Part shown: positions 44,906 through 53,648 of the stretch, piece by piece
Layout: the number at the start of each line of letters is the position of its first letter
How positions within the stretch are numbered: the first letter of the stretch is position 1
Source: DATHXC01 sp035459965
GTDB taxonomy: Bacteria > Pseudomonadota > Gammaproteobacteria > Burkholderiales > Methylophilaceae
Reading direction: 5' to 3'
Length of the DNA: 64,000 nt
NCBI GenBank assembly: GCA_035459965.1
Contig: DATHXC010000009.1
Coordinates: 124,001-188,000 of the forward strand
Program-made: the position numbers and the translations under genes
Notes under the pieces: model-generated
Databases searched by the model: none
What the model was told of the DNA's origin: nothing
What the model saw: only the letters and a program-made list of their open reading frames with translations

Positions 44906-45020
44906 GAGCGCTTGCGACTAAAAATAATGAATAGCCCAATTTTAGCATAGGAGGGCAGCGGCCCAGTTTGGGTGGAAATTTTTAGGTTCTATGCTTTGAA
45001 GTTGTATACAGCTTCTCGGG

Positions 45021-45061
45021 CTAGTAATGATTTACTGAGACAAGCCCACCGTCATTACTAG
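45021..45061. repeat. Inverted repeat overlapping the EAL gene stop codon
   Basis: The perfect 10-bp arms CTAGTAATGA (45021-45030) and TCATTACTAG (45052-45061) are separated by 21 bases. The right arm contains the TAG stop of the EAL gene. No T-run follows on the minus strand, so a simple terminator is doubtful. A short palindrome TGTATACA lies nearby at 45003-45010. Confidence 0.6.
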
Positions 45062-45846
45062 CGCCAAGCCTCTGGGTCTATTGTGCCTTCGGATTTAAAG
45101 GCTGGCTTGCAAAATAAATAACCCTGGTAAAGATTGATATCAAGCCCAAGCAGAAAATCTCGCTCGGCTTTTGTTTCAACGCCTTCTGCCAGTACGGTGA
45201 CGCCCAGCTCTGCGCACATCTTAGTTAAGGCCTTTACGATAGCTTGACGTGATTTGCTGCTATCAATATTACGCAGCAATTCCATATCAATTTTCACAAT
45301 ATCCGGTTGAAACTGAGCCAGCAAATTAAGCCCTGCATAGCCAGCACCAAAGTCATCAATCGCCGTTTTAAAGCCGAGCTTGTTGTACTCCGTCACAATG
45401 TTTAACAAATGCTTGGTATCTTTAATCTGCTCAGTTTCAGTAAATTCAAAAATAATGTTAGTGGCCGGGAAGTTGTATTTTTTAGCAGCAGCTAAAGTAG
45501 TGCTGATGCACAATTCAGGCCGGTAAACCGCATTGGGCATGAAATTGATGGACAAAAAGCCTTGTAACTTAAGCTCGGCAGCGGTTTTAACAGCTTTTAC
45601 CCTGCAGGCTTGGTCAAATTTGTATGCATTGTCATTGTTCACTTTGCTCAGTACAGAGTATGCACTTTCACCGTTTGGTCCCCTGATGAGGGCTTCATGG
45701 GCATAGATAGAGCGATTCTTGTAATCAACAATCGGCTGAAATGCATATTCAAAATCGAAATCCAGTTCGGGCGAGCTTTTACAACTCGCGCAGCCATGCG
45801 AAGTTGGCTTGGCTACAGGGGTAATAATGGTTGTGCGGCTATTCAT
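45058..45846 (-). CDS. EAL-domain c-di-GMP phosphodiesterase
   Basis: The 262-residue protein is a nearly bare EAL domain that hydrolyses cyclic di-GMP. The catalytic set looks complete: E51-A-L in AHEALIRGPNG, FINFMPNA-like SINFMPNA, FEFTETEQ, the loop-6 DDFGAGYAGLNLL, VKIDMELLRN and LAEGVET. A short N-terminal tail carries C19-A-S-C22, a possible metal or redox site. ATG at 45846 is chosen over an upstream start because AAAAGGAAG lies just before it. It is divergent from a LOV-GGDEF cyclase, with which it probably forms a synthesis/breakdown pair. Confidence 0.92.
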   Translation of the reverse strand: MNSRTTIITPVAKPTSHGCASCKSSPELDFDFEYAFQPIVDYKNRSIYAHEALIRGPNGESAYSVLSKVNNDNAYKFDQACRVKAVKTAAELKLQGFLSINFMPNAVYRPELCISTTLAAAKKYNFPATNIIFEFTETEQIKDTKHLLNIVTEYNKLGFKTAIDDFGAGYAGLNLLAQFQPDIVKIDMELLRNIDSSKSRQAIVKALTKMCAELGVTVLAEGVETKAERDFLLGLDINLYQGYLFCKPAFKSEGTIDPEAWR

Positions 45847-45939
45847 AAATGCTTCCTTTTCTATAGCTGCAAAACGGCAGATAGTCCTAATTAAGCCCAC
45901 CCAGTGTGCGCTATAAAAATGTATTTAAGGAGTTTAAAT

Positions 45940-45972
45940 ATGCGTATTAGTTCGAGGTTATTCGATGTATAA
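45940..45972 (+). CDS. Possible 10-codon leader ORF before the LOV-GGDEF gene
   Basis: An ATG at 45940, preceded at 7 bases by AAGGAG (45927-45932), opens a 10-residue ORF (MRISSRLFDV) that ends 52 bases before the LOV-GGDEF start. A TATAAA element lies at 45912-45917. This may be a leader peptide, or a chance ORF. No function can be read from it. Confidence 0.25.
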   Translation: MRISSRLFDV

Positions 45973-46024
45973 AATTTTCTAGTCTAGGAGTAAGCTGAAT
46001 GTACATATCGAAGGATAGACTTTA

Positions 46025-46966
46025 ATGATTACTCTAGAAATTTTAATGCAAGCCGTGATGGATTCCAGGGATGGTGTCACTATTGCTGATGCAGCACGCC
46101 CTGATTACCCATTGATCTACGTGAATCCAGCCTTCGAAAAAATGACTGGCTATACCCGTGATGAAATCCTTAATAAGAATTGCCGTTCTTTACAGGGAGA
46201 AGACACTCAACAACGAGGCATCACCCAGCTCAGCCATGCCATCAAAAAAGGTGAGTACTGTCTGGTAACACTGAGAAACTACCGCAAAGACGGCACCATG
46301 TTCTGGAACGAGCTGAGTGTTTCGCCGGTGAAAAATAGCTCTAACGAGACCACCCACTTTATCGGCATCCAAAAAGACGTCACAGCGCGCATTATTCTCG
46401 AGCAACATCTCAGCGAAGAATACAAGCTACTTGAGAAAAGCAATGCCATCCTGGAAAAGCTCGTGGTGCATGACACGCTCACCGGATTATTCAACCGCAG
46501 GTATTTTGAAGATCAGCTTGATAAAACCTGGAAGCATCTGATGGCGACGCAGGGTAATTTTGTCGTTATTTTTATTGATATCGATTACTTCAAGCGCTTT
46601 AATGATACTTACGGTCATATTGAGGGTGATGAAGCGCTAAAAAGAGTGTCCAACGAACTCAAGAGGTTGCTAAAGCGCACCAGTGATTTTGTGGCCAGAT
46701 ATGGCGGAGAAGAGTTCATCGTACTGGCAACAGACATGAACGAAGAACAAGCGATGGCGCATGCAGAAACTATCTGTCAGGACGTCAGAAACCTCAATAT
46801 TCCTCACATTGCTTCGCCGCATCGTTTCCTGACGGTTAGCTGTGGTATTGCAGTGGCCAAGCCAAGCGCAGAAAGCAGCCCTGAAAAGATCATTCACGAA
46901 GCCGATATGGCGCTTTACCAGGCAAAAGCAGGGGGTCGTAACAAAGCCCTGATGGTAGATGTCTGA
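46025..46966 (+). CDS. LOV-GGDEF protein, likely blue-light-regulated diguanylate cyclase
   Basis: The N-terminal domain (residues about 5-122) is a LOV-type PAS domain, not a generic PAS. It has IYVNPAFEKMTGY, the FMN-adduct cysteine C53 in N-C-R-S-L-Q, LRNYRKDGTMFWNELSVSPV and the terminal glutamine in GIQKDV (Q116). The usual F in NCRFLQ is S here. A short coiled linker leads to the GGDEF domain with DIDYFKRFNDTYGH, the active motif GGEEF (227-231) and the inhibitory I-site R218-T-S-D221, five residues upstream. AAGGATAG precedes the ATG. It is divergent from the EAL gene. Confidence 0.95.
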   Translation: MITLEILMQAVMDSRDGVTIADAARPDYPLIYVNPAFEKMTGYTRDEILNKNCRSLQGEDTQQRGITQLSHAIKKGEYCLVTLRNYRKDGTMFWNELSVSPVKNSSNETTHFIGIQKDVTARIILEQHLSEEYKLLEKSNAILEKLVVHDTLTGLFNRRYFEDQLDKTWKHLMATQGNFVVIFIDIDYFKRFNDTYGHIEGDEALKRVSNELKRLLKRTSDFVARYGGEEFIVLATDMNEEQAMAHAETICQDVRNLNIPHIASPHRFLTVSCGIAVAKPSAESSPEKIIHEADMALYQAKAGGRNKALMVDV

Positions 46967-46975
46967 CAGCCTGTT

Positions 46976-47818
46976 TTAGGCTGTTTGAGCTTGAGGGCTG
47001 CTTTGCTCGGCGCGGGTCTCATGCTGCGACAGGGGAATCACGATGCCCTTACTGCGGAATACCTCAATAATCGCCTTATTGATCTCACCCACAGCCGGGC
47101 CGTAATCCGGCACGTTAACCCAGGGCTTCACCGCAATACTCACAGAGTACGAAGCCAGCATGCTCACCTTGATGACAGCCTCCGGCTGCTTGAGTATGCG
47201 CGGGTTAGCTTGCAGTATCTCGTTTACAGCAGCCAGCGCCAAGTCGAGATCAGTGTCGTAAGCCACGCCCACCACAATATCCAGCTGGCGGATTTTGCCG
47301 TAGTTATGCAATATTTCGCCTACGATCTTGCGGTTGGGTATCACCACCTGCGACTGGTCGGCATGGCTCAGCACCGTGGTGAATACCGTGATGTTCTCCA
47401 CCTGGCCTTCTTCGCCCGCAATCGAGATGTATTCGCCCACCGTGAATGGCTTGGTAAAAATAATGCTAAGCCCCGCCACAATATTGCTCAACACCCCCTG
47501 CATCGCCAGCGCGATACCCGCGCCAGCCACACCCAGCCCCGCAATCAGCGGCAACAACTGCACACCCAGGTTTTGCAGCGCCATGATGATAAACAGGGCC
47601 AGCACCAACAGCTTCACTATCCGCACCAGCAATTGCCGCACCGGCAAATCGAGGTTGAATTTCGTGATATTGGTATCGACAAACTGCCCCACCCAGCGCC
47701 CCACATAAACCCCCGCAATGATAATGGCGGTGGCCACTAGCAGCTTGGGCCCGAACTGGATTGCCATTTCAATCACGGCAGTTTTGATTTGATCTACGGT
47801 TTGGAGTTGGTCGTTCAT
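46976..47818 (-). CDS. Small-conductance mechanosensitive channel (MscS family)
   Basis: This 280-residue MscS-type channel releases solutes on osmotic downshock. Three transmembrane helices span about residues 20-110, with the pore-lining TM3 rich in Gly and Ala (IAGLGVAGAGIALAMQGVLSNIVAG). The beta domain KPFTVGEYISIAGEEGQVENI and the alpha/beta vestibule domain follow, ending in SIAVKPWVNVPDYG. It sits in the block between hemC and algR. Confidence 0.95.
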   Translation of the reverse strand: MNDQLQTVDQIKTAVIEMAIQFGPKLLVATAIIIAGVYVGRWVGQFVDTNITKFNLDLPVRQLLVRIVKLLVLALFIIMALQNLGVQLLPLIAGLGVAGAGIALAMQGVLSNIVAGLSIIFTKPFTVGEYISIAGEEGQVENITVFTTVLSHADQSQVVIPNRKIVGEILHNYGKIRQLDIVVGVAYDTDLDLALAAVNEILQANPRILKQPEAVIKVSMLASYSVSIAVKPWVNVPDYGPAVGEINKAIIEVFRSKGIVIPLSQHETRAEQSSPQAQTA

Positions 47819-47901
47819 ATTGATTCTTTCAGAATTTCTGAAGTAAATTATTTAAAGCTAAATTAGCTGAGATGGTCTTCGAGGACTGACAGATTGAAAT
47901 T

Positions 47902-48708
47902 CTAAAAAATTGTTTTTGTGATTTTCTCAGTTCCTGTAATAAGGTCTTCAATTTCAACATTTGTTGGCTCCTTATTTTTGTTGTGATCACATAAATTCCT
48001 TAAGTCTGCAAGGTGCTGAATGAAACGCCACTGTGGTATTTCAATTATTGAGCCATCCTTTAGAATTTCTATGAAGTCATTTATTGTGGGATTTTTCTTA
48101 TTAATTGAAATATTATGATTTGTACAAACTTGCCCAAGGTGCTTCTCAATTACCACCCCTGCAATAGCACCTGCAGCACGGTAAAATTTATTTTTTAGTA
48201 ATAATCTGGCTGCTTCTAATTCTGAATCTAATAAATCTGCTTGTACAAGTTGCACCATATCGAATAGTGAGCTATCGAATCTTTTCTGTGCAGACTTTAG
48301 AATTGCTAATTGTTGTTCGAATTGAGAGATTGCTGCAGACGGTCCAACTTTCAATTGGCTACCTAGAGTAACTCTTAATCCCTGCAGATAGTCTTCGATT
48401 ACATAATTTCCATACGCAATTTCTTTTCTTGTTTTAGGTTTTTCATAGAGCCTAACAAAATCCATAAGTCGGTCAGGTATTAATTGTCTGATCACTGCAT
48501 GTGCTTCCGAATACCAAGTTTGGTAACTTTTGGAAAACTTTGGGAGCAAATCAATAAATTTTTTATATTCGGCTGGTTTAAGGGCTTTTTTATAAATCTT
48601 TTCGAAATCTACTGGATGGCACTCTCGCTGCATAGATAAAAGTAGAGTATCCCCATCGTTAATCAATTTTTGAATTTCTTCTTTATATTTATCTAAATTT
48701 GATTTCAA
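47902..48708 (-). CDS. HEPN-like protein with an RNxxxH motif (AT-rich)
   Basis: I do not recognise this 268-residue protein by name. Its C-terminal part (about residues 160-268) is helical, with FYRAAGAIAGVVIEKHLGQVC and then L-R237-N238-L-C-D-H242. The latter fits the R-N-x-x-x-H motif of HEPN ribonucleases, such as toxins and RNA-cutting defence proteins. The N-terminal half is charged and helical with no clear domain. TTG at 48708 is preceded by GGAG at 6 bases. The gene is visibly richer in A and T than its neighbours, suggesting horizontal transfer. No cognate nucleotidyltransferase antitoxin is adjacent. Confidence 0.7.
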   Translation of the reverse strand: MKSNLDKYKEEIQKLINDGDTLLLSMQRECHPVDFEKIYKKALKPAEYKKFIDLLPKFSKSYQTWYSEAHAVIRQLIPDRLMDFVRLYEKPKTRKEIAYGNYVIEDYLQGLRVTLGSQLKVGPSAAISQFEQQLAILKSAQKRFDSSLFDMVQLVQADLLDSELEAARLLLKNKFYRAAGAIAGVVIEKHLGQVCTNHNISINKKNPTINDFIEILKDGSIIEIPQWRFIQHLADLRNLCDHNKNKEPTNVEIEDLITGTEKITKTIF

Positions 48709-48747
48709 TTAATACTCCAGATTATTTTAAAGCAATCAAGCTATCTA

Positions 48748-49518
48748 TTATCCAGCAAGTCCCTTAAGCACATGCAACTGCCTCCTACTCACCGATACCG
48801 TTTCTGAAATATCCTTCAGCAACGCCACCCAATGACTCTCACCATCTGCCCCTGCTGATTTTTCATAACCTAATATGCTGGCTTGCGCGACCAGGCAGTT
48901 GCGGTGCAGGCGCAGGAATTGCTCGCCGAATTCTTGTTCTATGCTGGTGAGTGAATCCTCGATCAGGTATTCACGCTCTTTGGTGCGCACGGTGGTGTAT
49001 TTGAGCTCGGCGCGCAGGTAGATGACATCGGTGAGTGGTACCAGGATAACGCGGCCGCGCTCGCTAACGCTGAAGTGGGTGCGCCTTGGCTGTAGCGGAC
49101 GGATGGCTTCGAGCTGGGCGGGCAAGAGTGCACGAGCCTTGTTGATGGCGGTTTGCAGGCGTTCCAGCCGGATGGGTTTGAGCAGGTAGTCTACCGCGTT
49201 CATGTCGAATGCCTGTAATGCATAACCATCGAATGCGGTGGTAAAGATAATAGCGGGCGGTGGATTGAGTTTCTGCAGGTGCATGGCGGCTTCTATGCCG
49301 TCCATCTGCGGCATGCGGATATCGAGCAGCAGCACGTCAGCATGGGTTTCTTCGGCTAGTGCCAGTGCTTGTTTGCCGTTTTTGGCTTCGCCCACCAGCG
49401 TGATATTGTCGATATCACCAAGTAACTCGCGCAGGCGGTTACGCGCGGGGGCTTCGTCGTCGGCGATGAGTATCTTGAGTTGGCTGGTGATCATCTTTGG
49501 TTGTTTATCGTAAAGCAT
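48748..49518 (-). CDS. algR: LytTR response regulator (AlgR-like)
   Basis: The 256-residue protein has a receiver domain (ILIADDEAPARNRLRELL, phospho-Asp in VLLLDIRMPQMDG, and LLKPIRLERL) and a C-terminal LytTR DNA-binding domain (VPLTDVIYLRAELKYTTVRTKER and LRLHRNCLVAQ). The ending VSVSRRQLHVLKGL matches AlgR. It follows the sensor kinase gene after 6 bases, and both are in the algZ-algR order next to argH, as in Pseudomonas. The start at 49518 is uncertain; an internal ATG at 49494 is possible. It probably regulates pilus or surface genes. Confidence 0.9.
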   Translation of the reverse strand: MLYDKQPKMITSQLKILIADDEAPARNRLRELLGDIDNITLVGEAKNGKQALALAEETHADVLLLDIRMPQMDGIEAAMHLQKLNPPPAIIFTTAFDGYALQAFDMNAVDYLLKPIRLERLQTAINKARALLPAQLEAIRPLQPRRTHFSVSERGRVILVPLTDVIYLRAELKYTTVRTKEREYLIEDSLTSIEQEFGEQFLRLHRNCLVAQASILGYEKSAGADGESHWVALLKDISETVSVSRRQLHVLKGLAG

Positions 49519-49524
49519 TCAAGC

Positions 49525-50616
49525 TTACTCGCCGGAGTGCGGGTGGTAGGGAATGATGATATGCACTTCATACACCTTGGCATTGTTTTTACTCACGGAC
49601 TTGCTGCTGAGTGAGGCTTCGGCATCGAAATGCAGCGCCAATCGCTCGCGGATATTGGTCAGCGCCATTTTGTTGCCGCTTTGGTGGCCGCCCTGCGTGG
49701 TGTAGGGGTTGCTTAGCACCACATGTACCTCTTTACGGCTGGTGTAGATATTGACCTTGATGGTGCCGCCCTCGGGCATGGGCTCTATGCCGTGGTAGAC
49801 GGCGTTTTCCAGCAGCGGTTGCAGTACTAGTGGCGGTATCAGTGCATCGGGTGGCATGCTGTCTATTTCCCACACGATATTCAGGCGTTCATCCAGCCGC
49901 AGTTTTTCCAGTGCGAGGTACTGGCGACAGAGCGCGATCTCCTTGGCCAGCGGCACCAGGTCGCGGTTATCGGCCATCAGTACGCGGAACAGGTCGGCCA
50001 TGTCTTCCAGCGCGGTTTCGGCACGCGCAGGCTGGCTGCGGATCAGGGATAGCACGGCGTTGATGCTATTGAAGAGAAAGTGCGGGCGGATGCGCGCCTG
50101 CAAAGCCTGTAGCCGTGCCTCGGCAATGGCCGGGGTAAGCGCGCGGTGACGCAGGTTGAAGTAATACAGCACGATGGCGGCCGTGATGCCGGATAGCAGC
50201 CAGTTACGGGCCAAACCTGGCATTTCGTCAGCCGGGAAAACATAGCTGCCGAACAGGTAAATCACAGTGGTTGTGGCGATTGAGATCGCAATCACGCCGG
50301 CCACACCCCAATAATAGGGCAGCTTGACCAAGCGTGGAGAAGCGGCAAATAGTAGCAAAAAGCTTAGTAACAGCACAGGCTGGGTAAAAACCGAGAGCTC
50401 AGCCATCTGTTTCAGTGTGTCGACAAAGCCATGGCTTTGCAGAATGGCGGCAAACAGGGTGACCAGATTGACGATGACGAGGGTGCGCAGGCAGATGCCC
50501 AGATTCCTGAAATCCGGCAGGCGCATAATGGCGCGAGTGGAAGTGCTGCCATTTGAGCTCTTCTCTACAGAGTGCTCTTGCATGGAATTCTTGGGCTTTT
50601 GCTTTATACTTGCCAT
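49525..50616 (-). CDS. algZ: Sensor histidine kinase of the AlgZ/LytS type
   Basis: The 363-residue protein has several N-terminal transmembrane helices (about residues 38-135) and a cytoplasmic kinase part with the phospho-acceptor histidine in IRPHFLFNSINAVLSLIRSQPA. The ATP-binding region ILQPLLENAVYHGIEP-like VLQPLLENAVYHGIEPMPEGG is typical of the His_kinase (PF06580) group. It pairs with the LytTR regulator after 6 bases. It is divergent from argH across 33 bases. Confidence 0.92.
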   Translation of the reverse strand: MASIKQKPKNSMQEHSVEKSSNGSTSTRAIMRLPDFRNLGICLRTLVIVNLVTLFAAILQSHGFVDTLKQMAELSVFTQPVLLLSFLLLFAASPRLVKLPYYWGVAGVIAISIATTTVIYLFGSYVFPADEMPGLARNWLLSGITAAIVLYYFNLRHRALTPAIAEARLQALQARIRPHFLFNSINAVLSLIRSQPARAETALEDMADLFRVLMADNRDLVPLAKEIALCRQYLALEKLRLDERLNIVWEIDSMPPDALIPPLVLQPLLENAVYHGIEPMPEGGTIKVNIYTSRKEVHVVLSNPYTTQGGHQSGNKMALTNIRERLALHFDAEASLSSKSVSKNNAKVYEVHIIIPYHPHSGE

Positions 50617-50649
50617 ATAACCCTATAATTAAACTTCACATTTATAAGC

Positions 50650-52065
50650 ATGCAACATACATCAGATCACACCCCTGAACAAGATAACGCCAAAACCTGG
50701 TCCGGCCGTTTCAATGAGCCGGTCGCGGAGCTGGTCAAGCGCTATACCGCTTCTGTCAGTTTCGACCAGCGTCTGGCCGAGTTCGACATACAGGGTTCGC
50801 TTGCGCATTCACGCATGCTGGGCGCGCAGGGCATCATCAGCCTGGAAGATGTCGCCAGCATTCATCAAGGCCTGAACGAAATTCTGCAGGAGATTCGCAG
50901 CGGCAAATTCGAATGGCTGCTGGACTTGGAAGACGTACACCTCAATATCGAGAAACGCCTGACCGACAAGATTGGCGATGCAGGTAAGCGCCTGCACACA
51001 GGCCGCTCACGTAACGACCAGGTGGCGACCGATGTGCGCCTCTGGCTGCGTAACGCCACAGATGGCGTAATTGCCGGTATCCGTAAATTACAGCTGTCGA
51101 TAGTCGACTTGGCCGAAGAGCATTTCGATACCGCCATGCCCGGTTTTACCCATTTACAGGTAGCGCAACCTGTGACGTTCGGACACCACCTGCTGGCCTA
51201 TTTTGAGATGTTGCAGCGCGATGCCGGGCGTTTCGCCGATGCACGCAAGCGTATAAACCGTCTGCCACTGGGTGCTGCAGCGCTAGCGGGTACTAGCTAT
51301 CCTATCAATCGCGAAATGGTGGCACAGGAGCTTGGTTTTGACGGCGTATGTGAAAACTCGCTAGATGCAGTGTCCGATCGTGACTTCGCCATTGAATTCA
51401 CTGCCGCCGCCGCGCTGGTGATGACGCATCTTTCACGTTTCTCGGAAGAGCTGATCCTGTGGTCCAGCCCCAGGTTTGGATTCATCGATATCGCCGACCG
51501 TTTCTGTACCGGCTCTTCCATCATGCCGCAAAAGAAAAACCCGGACGTGCCGGAACTGGTGCGAGGCAAGACAGGCCGTGTTACTGGCCACCTGATGGCA
51601 CTGCTGACCCTGATGAAGGGCCAGCCGCTGGCCTACAACAAGGACAACCAGGAAGACAAGGAGCCTTTGTTCGATACAGCGGATACCTTGTTGGTAACGC
51701 TGGAAATCTATGCCGATATGTTGCGTGGAATCAAGGTGGATAAAGCTGCCATGCGCCTAGCTGCTGCGGAAGGCTTTGCTACTGCGACTGACCTGGCCGA
51801 TTATCTGGTGAAAAAGGGCACGCCATTCCGAGATGCACATGAAGTAGTGGCTTTGGCAGTACGCCATGCGGTGGATAAAGGTTGCGACCTGGCTGATCTG
51901 TCCTTGGCCGAGCTGCAGAAATTCAGCCAGTACATCAGCGATGATGTCTATGAAGTGCTGACGCTGGAAGGCTCACTGGCTAGCCGCAACCACATTGGCG
52001 GTACCGCACCTAATCAAGTCAAACTGGCGATTGGTCGTGCACGGCTGGCGCTTGAGGCAAGCTGA
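50650..52065 (+). CDS. argH: Argininosuccinate lyase
   Basis: ArgH splits argininosuccinate into arginine and fumarate, the last step of arginine synthesis. The 471-residue protein starts KTWSGRFNEPVAELVKRYTASVSFDQRLAEFD. It has the fumarase-family signature GSSIMPQKKNPDVPELVRGK near residue 290, HTGRSRNDQVATD near 115, and the FTHLQVAQPVTFGHHLLAYFE block. The ATG at 50650 is 33 bases from the divergent kinase gene. FimV-like genes follow on the same strand. Confidence 0.98.
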   Translation: MQHTSDHTPEQDNAKTWSGRFNEPVAELVKRYTASVSFDQRLAEFDIQGSLAHSRMLGAQGIISLEDVASIHQGLNEILQEIRSGKFEWLLDLEDVHLNIEKRLTDKIGDAGKRLHTGRSRNDQVATDVRLWLRNATDGVIAGIRKLQLSIVDLAEEHFDTAMPGFTHLQVAQPVTFGHHLLAYFEMLQRDAGRFADARKRINRLPLGAAALAGTSYPINREMVAQELGFDGVCENSLDAVSDRDFAIEFTAAAALVMTHLSRFSEELILWSSPRFGFIDIADRFCTGSSIMPQKKNPDVPELVRGKTGRVTGHLMALLTLMKGQPLAYNKDNQEDKEPLFDTADTLLVTLEIYADMLRGIKVDKAAMRLAAAEGFATATDLADYLVKKGTPFRDAHEVVALAVRHAVDKGCDLADLSLAELQKFSQYISDDVYEVLTLEGSLASRNHIGGTAPNQVKLAIGRARLALEAS

Positions 52066-52070
52066 TATAG

Positions 52071-53594
52071 ATGGTCAGGCGCTTGCACAGCGCTGTACTT
52101 AACCCCGGCGTAAGGCAAGCAGCCTTACGCCAATCTATTTTTTCCTTTTTATCGCTTCTACTCGCTTTAACACTTTTTTCTAATCACAGTTTAGCTAACG
52201 AACCAGTCAACACCAAGGGCGCAGGCATCAGCTGGCCCGTTTTGCCGGGCGAGAGTGTGGAGCGGCTGGCAGCCCAGTTTTTTCCCAACAATAATCCCAT
52301 GCAGCAGCAGTTTGTGACGAAAACGTTGGAACTGAGTCACCAGTACCATCCCAACTTGACCTCTGCCAAGGTGTTCAAGCAGGCTGCAGTAATCACTATC
52401 CCCGATCTTAAAACGCTATCCATTGACCTTAATCCTGACCAGCCTGATGCGGGCACTACGGCGCCGACAGCTACCGGCTTGCACCTGAGCTATCAATTAC
52501 AGTATCCGGTCAAAGGCAACGCTACGCCACAATCTGCTGAAAGCCTGGTGCCGCCAGCCATGAAGGCCGAATATGAGCGCTTGGTAAAGCGCGACCGCGA
52601 CTTGAAGCTGGCCTCACAGAATCAGGACGAGCATATCGCCAGCCTTGAGAAAATACTGGGGGAAGTGAAACCCAAAGTTGACGCTATCCTTGCCGAGGGA
52701 GCAGAAGAGGTTGCTGCTGAAACTGTTGAGCCTAGTCCCGAACCTGATATTCAGACTGACCTTATGGCTGGTGATAAGCCTGCGCCCAAAGCCAGCCTGT
52801 TACAGCAACTTCGTCCATTTAATAATCTGCTTTTTGGTGCGGGAGCCGTACTGGTCCTGCTTTTTCTGATCTGGTATTCGCGCAGAAGACGCGCGCAGCA
52901 GTTTGCCAGCCTGAGCGGATTGAATACCTTTATATATGACACATTGCTACAGCCGGAAGTCAGAGATAGCGACTACGTTGGTGAAAAGTCAAAGGTGGTG
53001 GATTTAACAGCTCGAGAGGAAAAACCTGCAAGTGAGGTGCAACCTGAGTTAGAGCCAATTGCTAGCGTTGAAGCCAGCATGACTGAAACAGCTGACCAAA
53101 CATCAGTACAGCCTGAGCAAACATTGCCAGATTCACCAGAAGAAGAGGCCGAAGCGGTGATCTCCAGCGCCAGCATATTGATGGGTGCAGGTCATAGCAA
53201 ACAGGCGCAGGTGCTGTTGGAGGCTTATCTACAGATGAATCCTCAACAGTCGGTGTACCCGTGGTTGTATCTGCTGGATATCCACCGCAGCCTGAACCAG
53301 AAGGCCGAGTTTCAGCGCCTGCTTAGCCGCCTGCATGATAATTTCAATGTGATGTTGCCACAGTGGGAAGACAAAGAAGTTGATATTGAGGTGCCGGAAA
53401 GTCTGGAAGAGTATCCGCATGTGATGAAACAATTGCAGCGCATCTGGCAAAAAAGCGAAGCAGCGGCCTACCTTAATACTTTATTGCTGGACAGGCGGGA
53501 AGGGGAGCGTGTAGGCTTTAGTCTACAAGTGCTGCAAGAAATCGCCATGCTGCAAAAAGTTTTAGAAATACGTGATCAATTTTCGATCAGGTAG
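52071..53594 (+). CDS. FimV-like LysM/TPR membrane protein, paralogue 1
   Basis: This 507-residue protein resembles FimV-type polar/pilus assembly proteins. It has a signal anchor (about residues 21-42), a LysM-like segment (WPVLPGESVERLAAQFFP), a linker with a short coiled coil, a transmembrane helix near residues 252-270, and an acidic linker. The C-terminal helical domain contains VYPWLYLLDIHRSLNQKAEF, in line with the FimV TPR-like cap. It starts 5 bases after argH. The neighbouring gene at 53649 is a tandem paralogue. The first ORF is somewhat shorter than Pseudomonas FimV. Confidence 0.8.
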   Translation: MVRRLHSAVLNPGVRQAALRQSIFSFLSLLLALTLFSNHSLANEPVNTKGAGISWPVLPGESVERLAAQFFPNNNPMQQQFVTKTLELSHQYHPNLTSAKVFKQAAVITIPDLKTLSIDLNPDQPDAGTTAPTATGLHLSYQLQYPVKGNATPQSAESLVPPAMKAEYERLVKRDRDLKLASQNQDEHIASLEKILGEVKPKVDAILAEGAEEVAAETVEPSPEPDIQTDLMAGDKPAPKASLLQQLRPFNNLLFGAGAVLVLLFLIWYSRRRRAQQFASLSGLNTFIYDTLLQPEVRDSDYVGEKSKVVDLTAREEKPASEVQPELEPIASVEASMTETADQTSVQPEQTLPDSPEEEAEAVISSASILMGAGHSKQAQVLLEAYLQMNPQQSVYPWLYLLDIHRSLNQKAEFQRLLSRLHDNFNVMLPQWEDKEVDIEVPESLEEYPHVMKQLQRIWQKSEAAAYLNTLLLDRREGERVGFSLQVLQEIAMLQKVLEIRDQFSIR

Positions 53595-53648
53595 CAACAT
53601 TTTTTAGAGTGGTTCGTTAAGAACATAACGGCGGCGATTAAGTTAAAC

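Noticed and set aside
46985..47740. 251-codon ORF on the plus strand
   Set aside because: It lies antisense to the whole MscS gene, has a His/Arg/Gln-rich composition typical of a GC-driven shadow frame, and has no recognisable domain.
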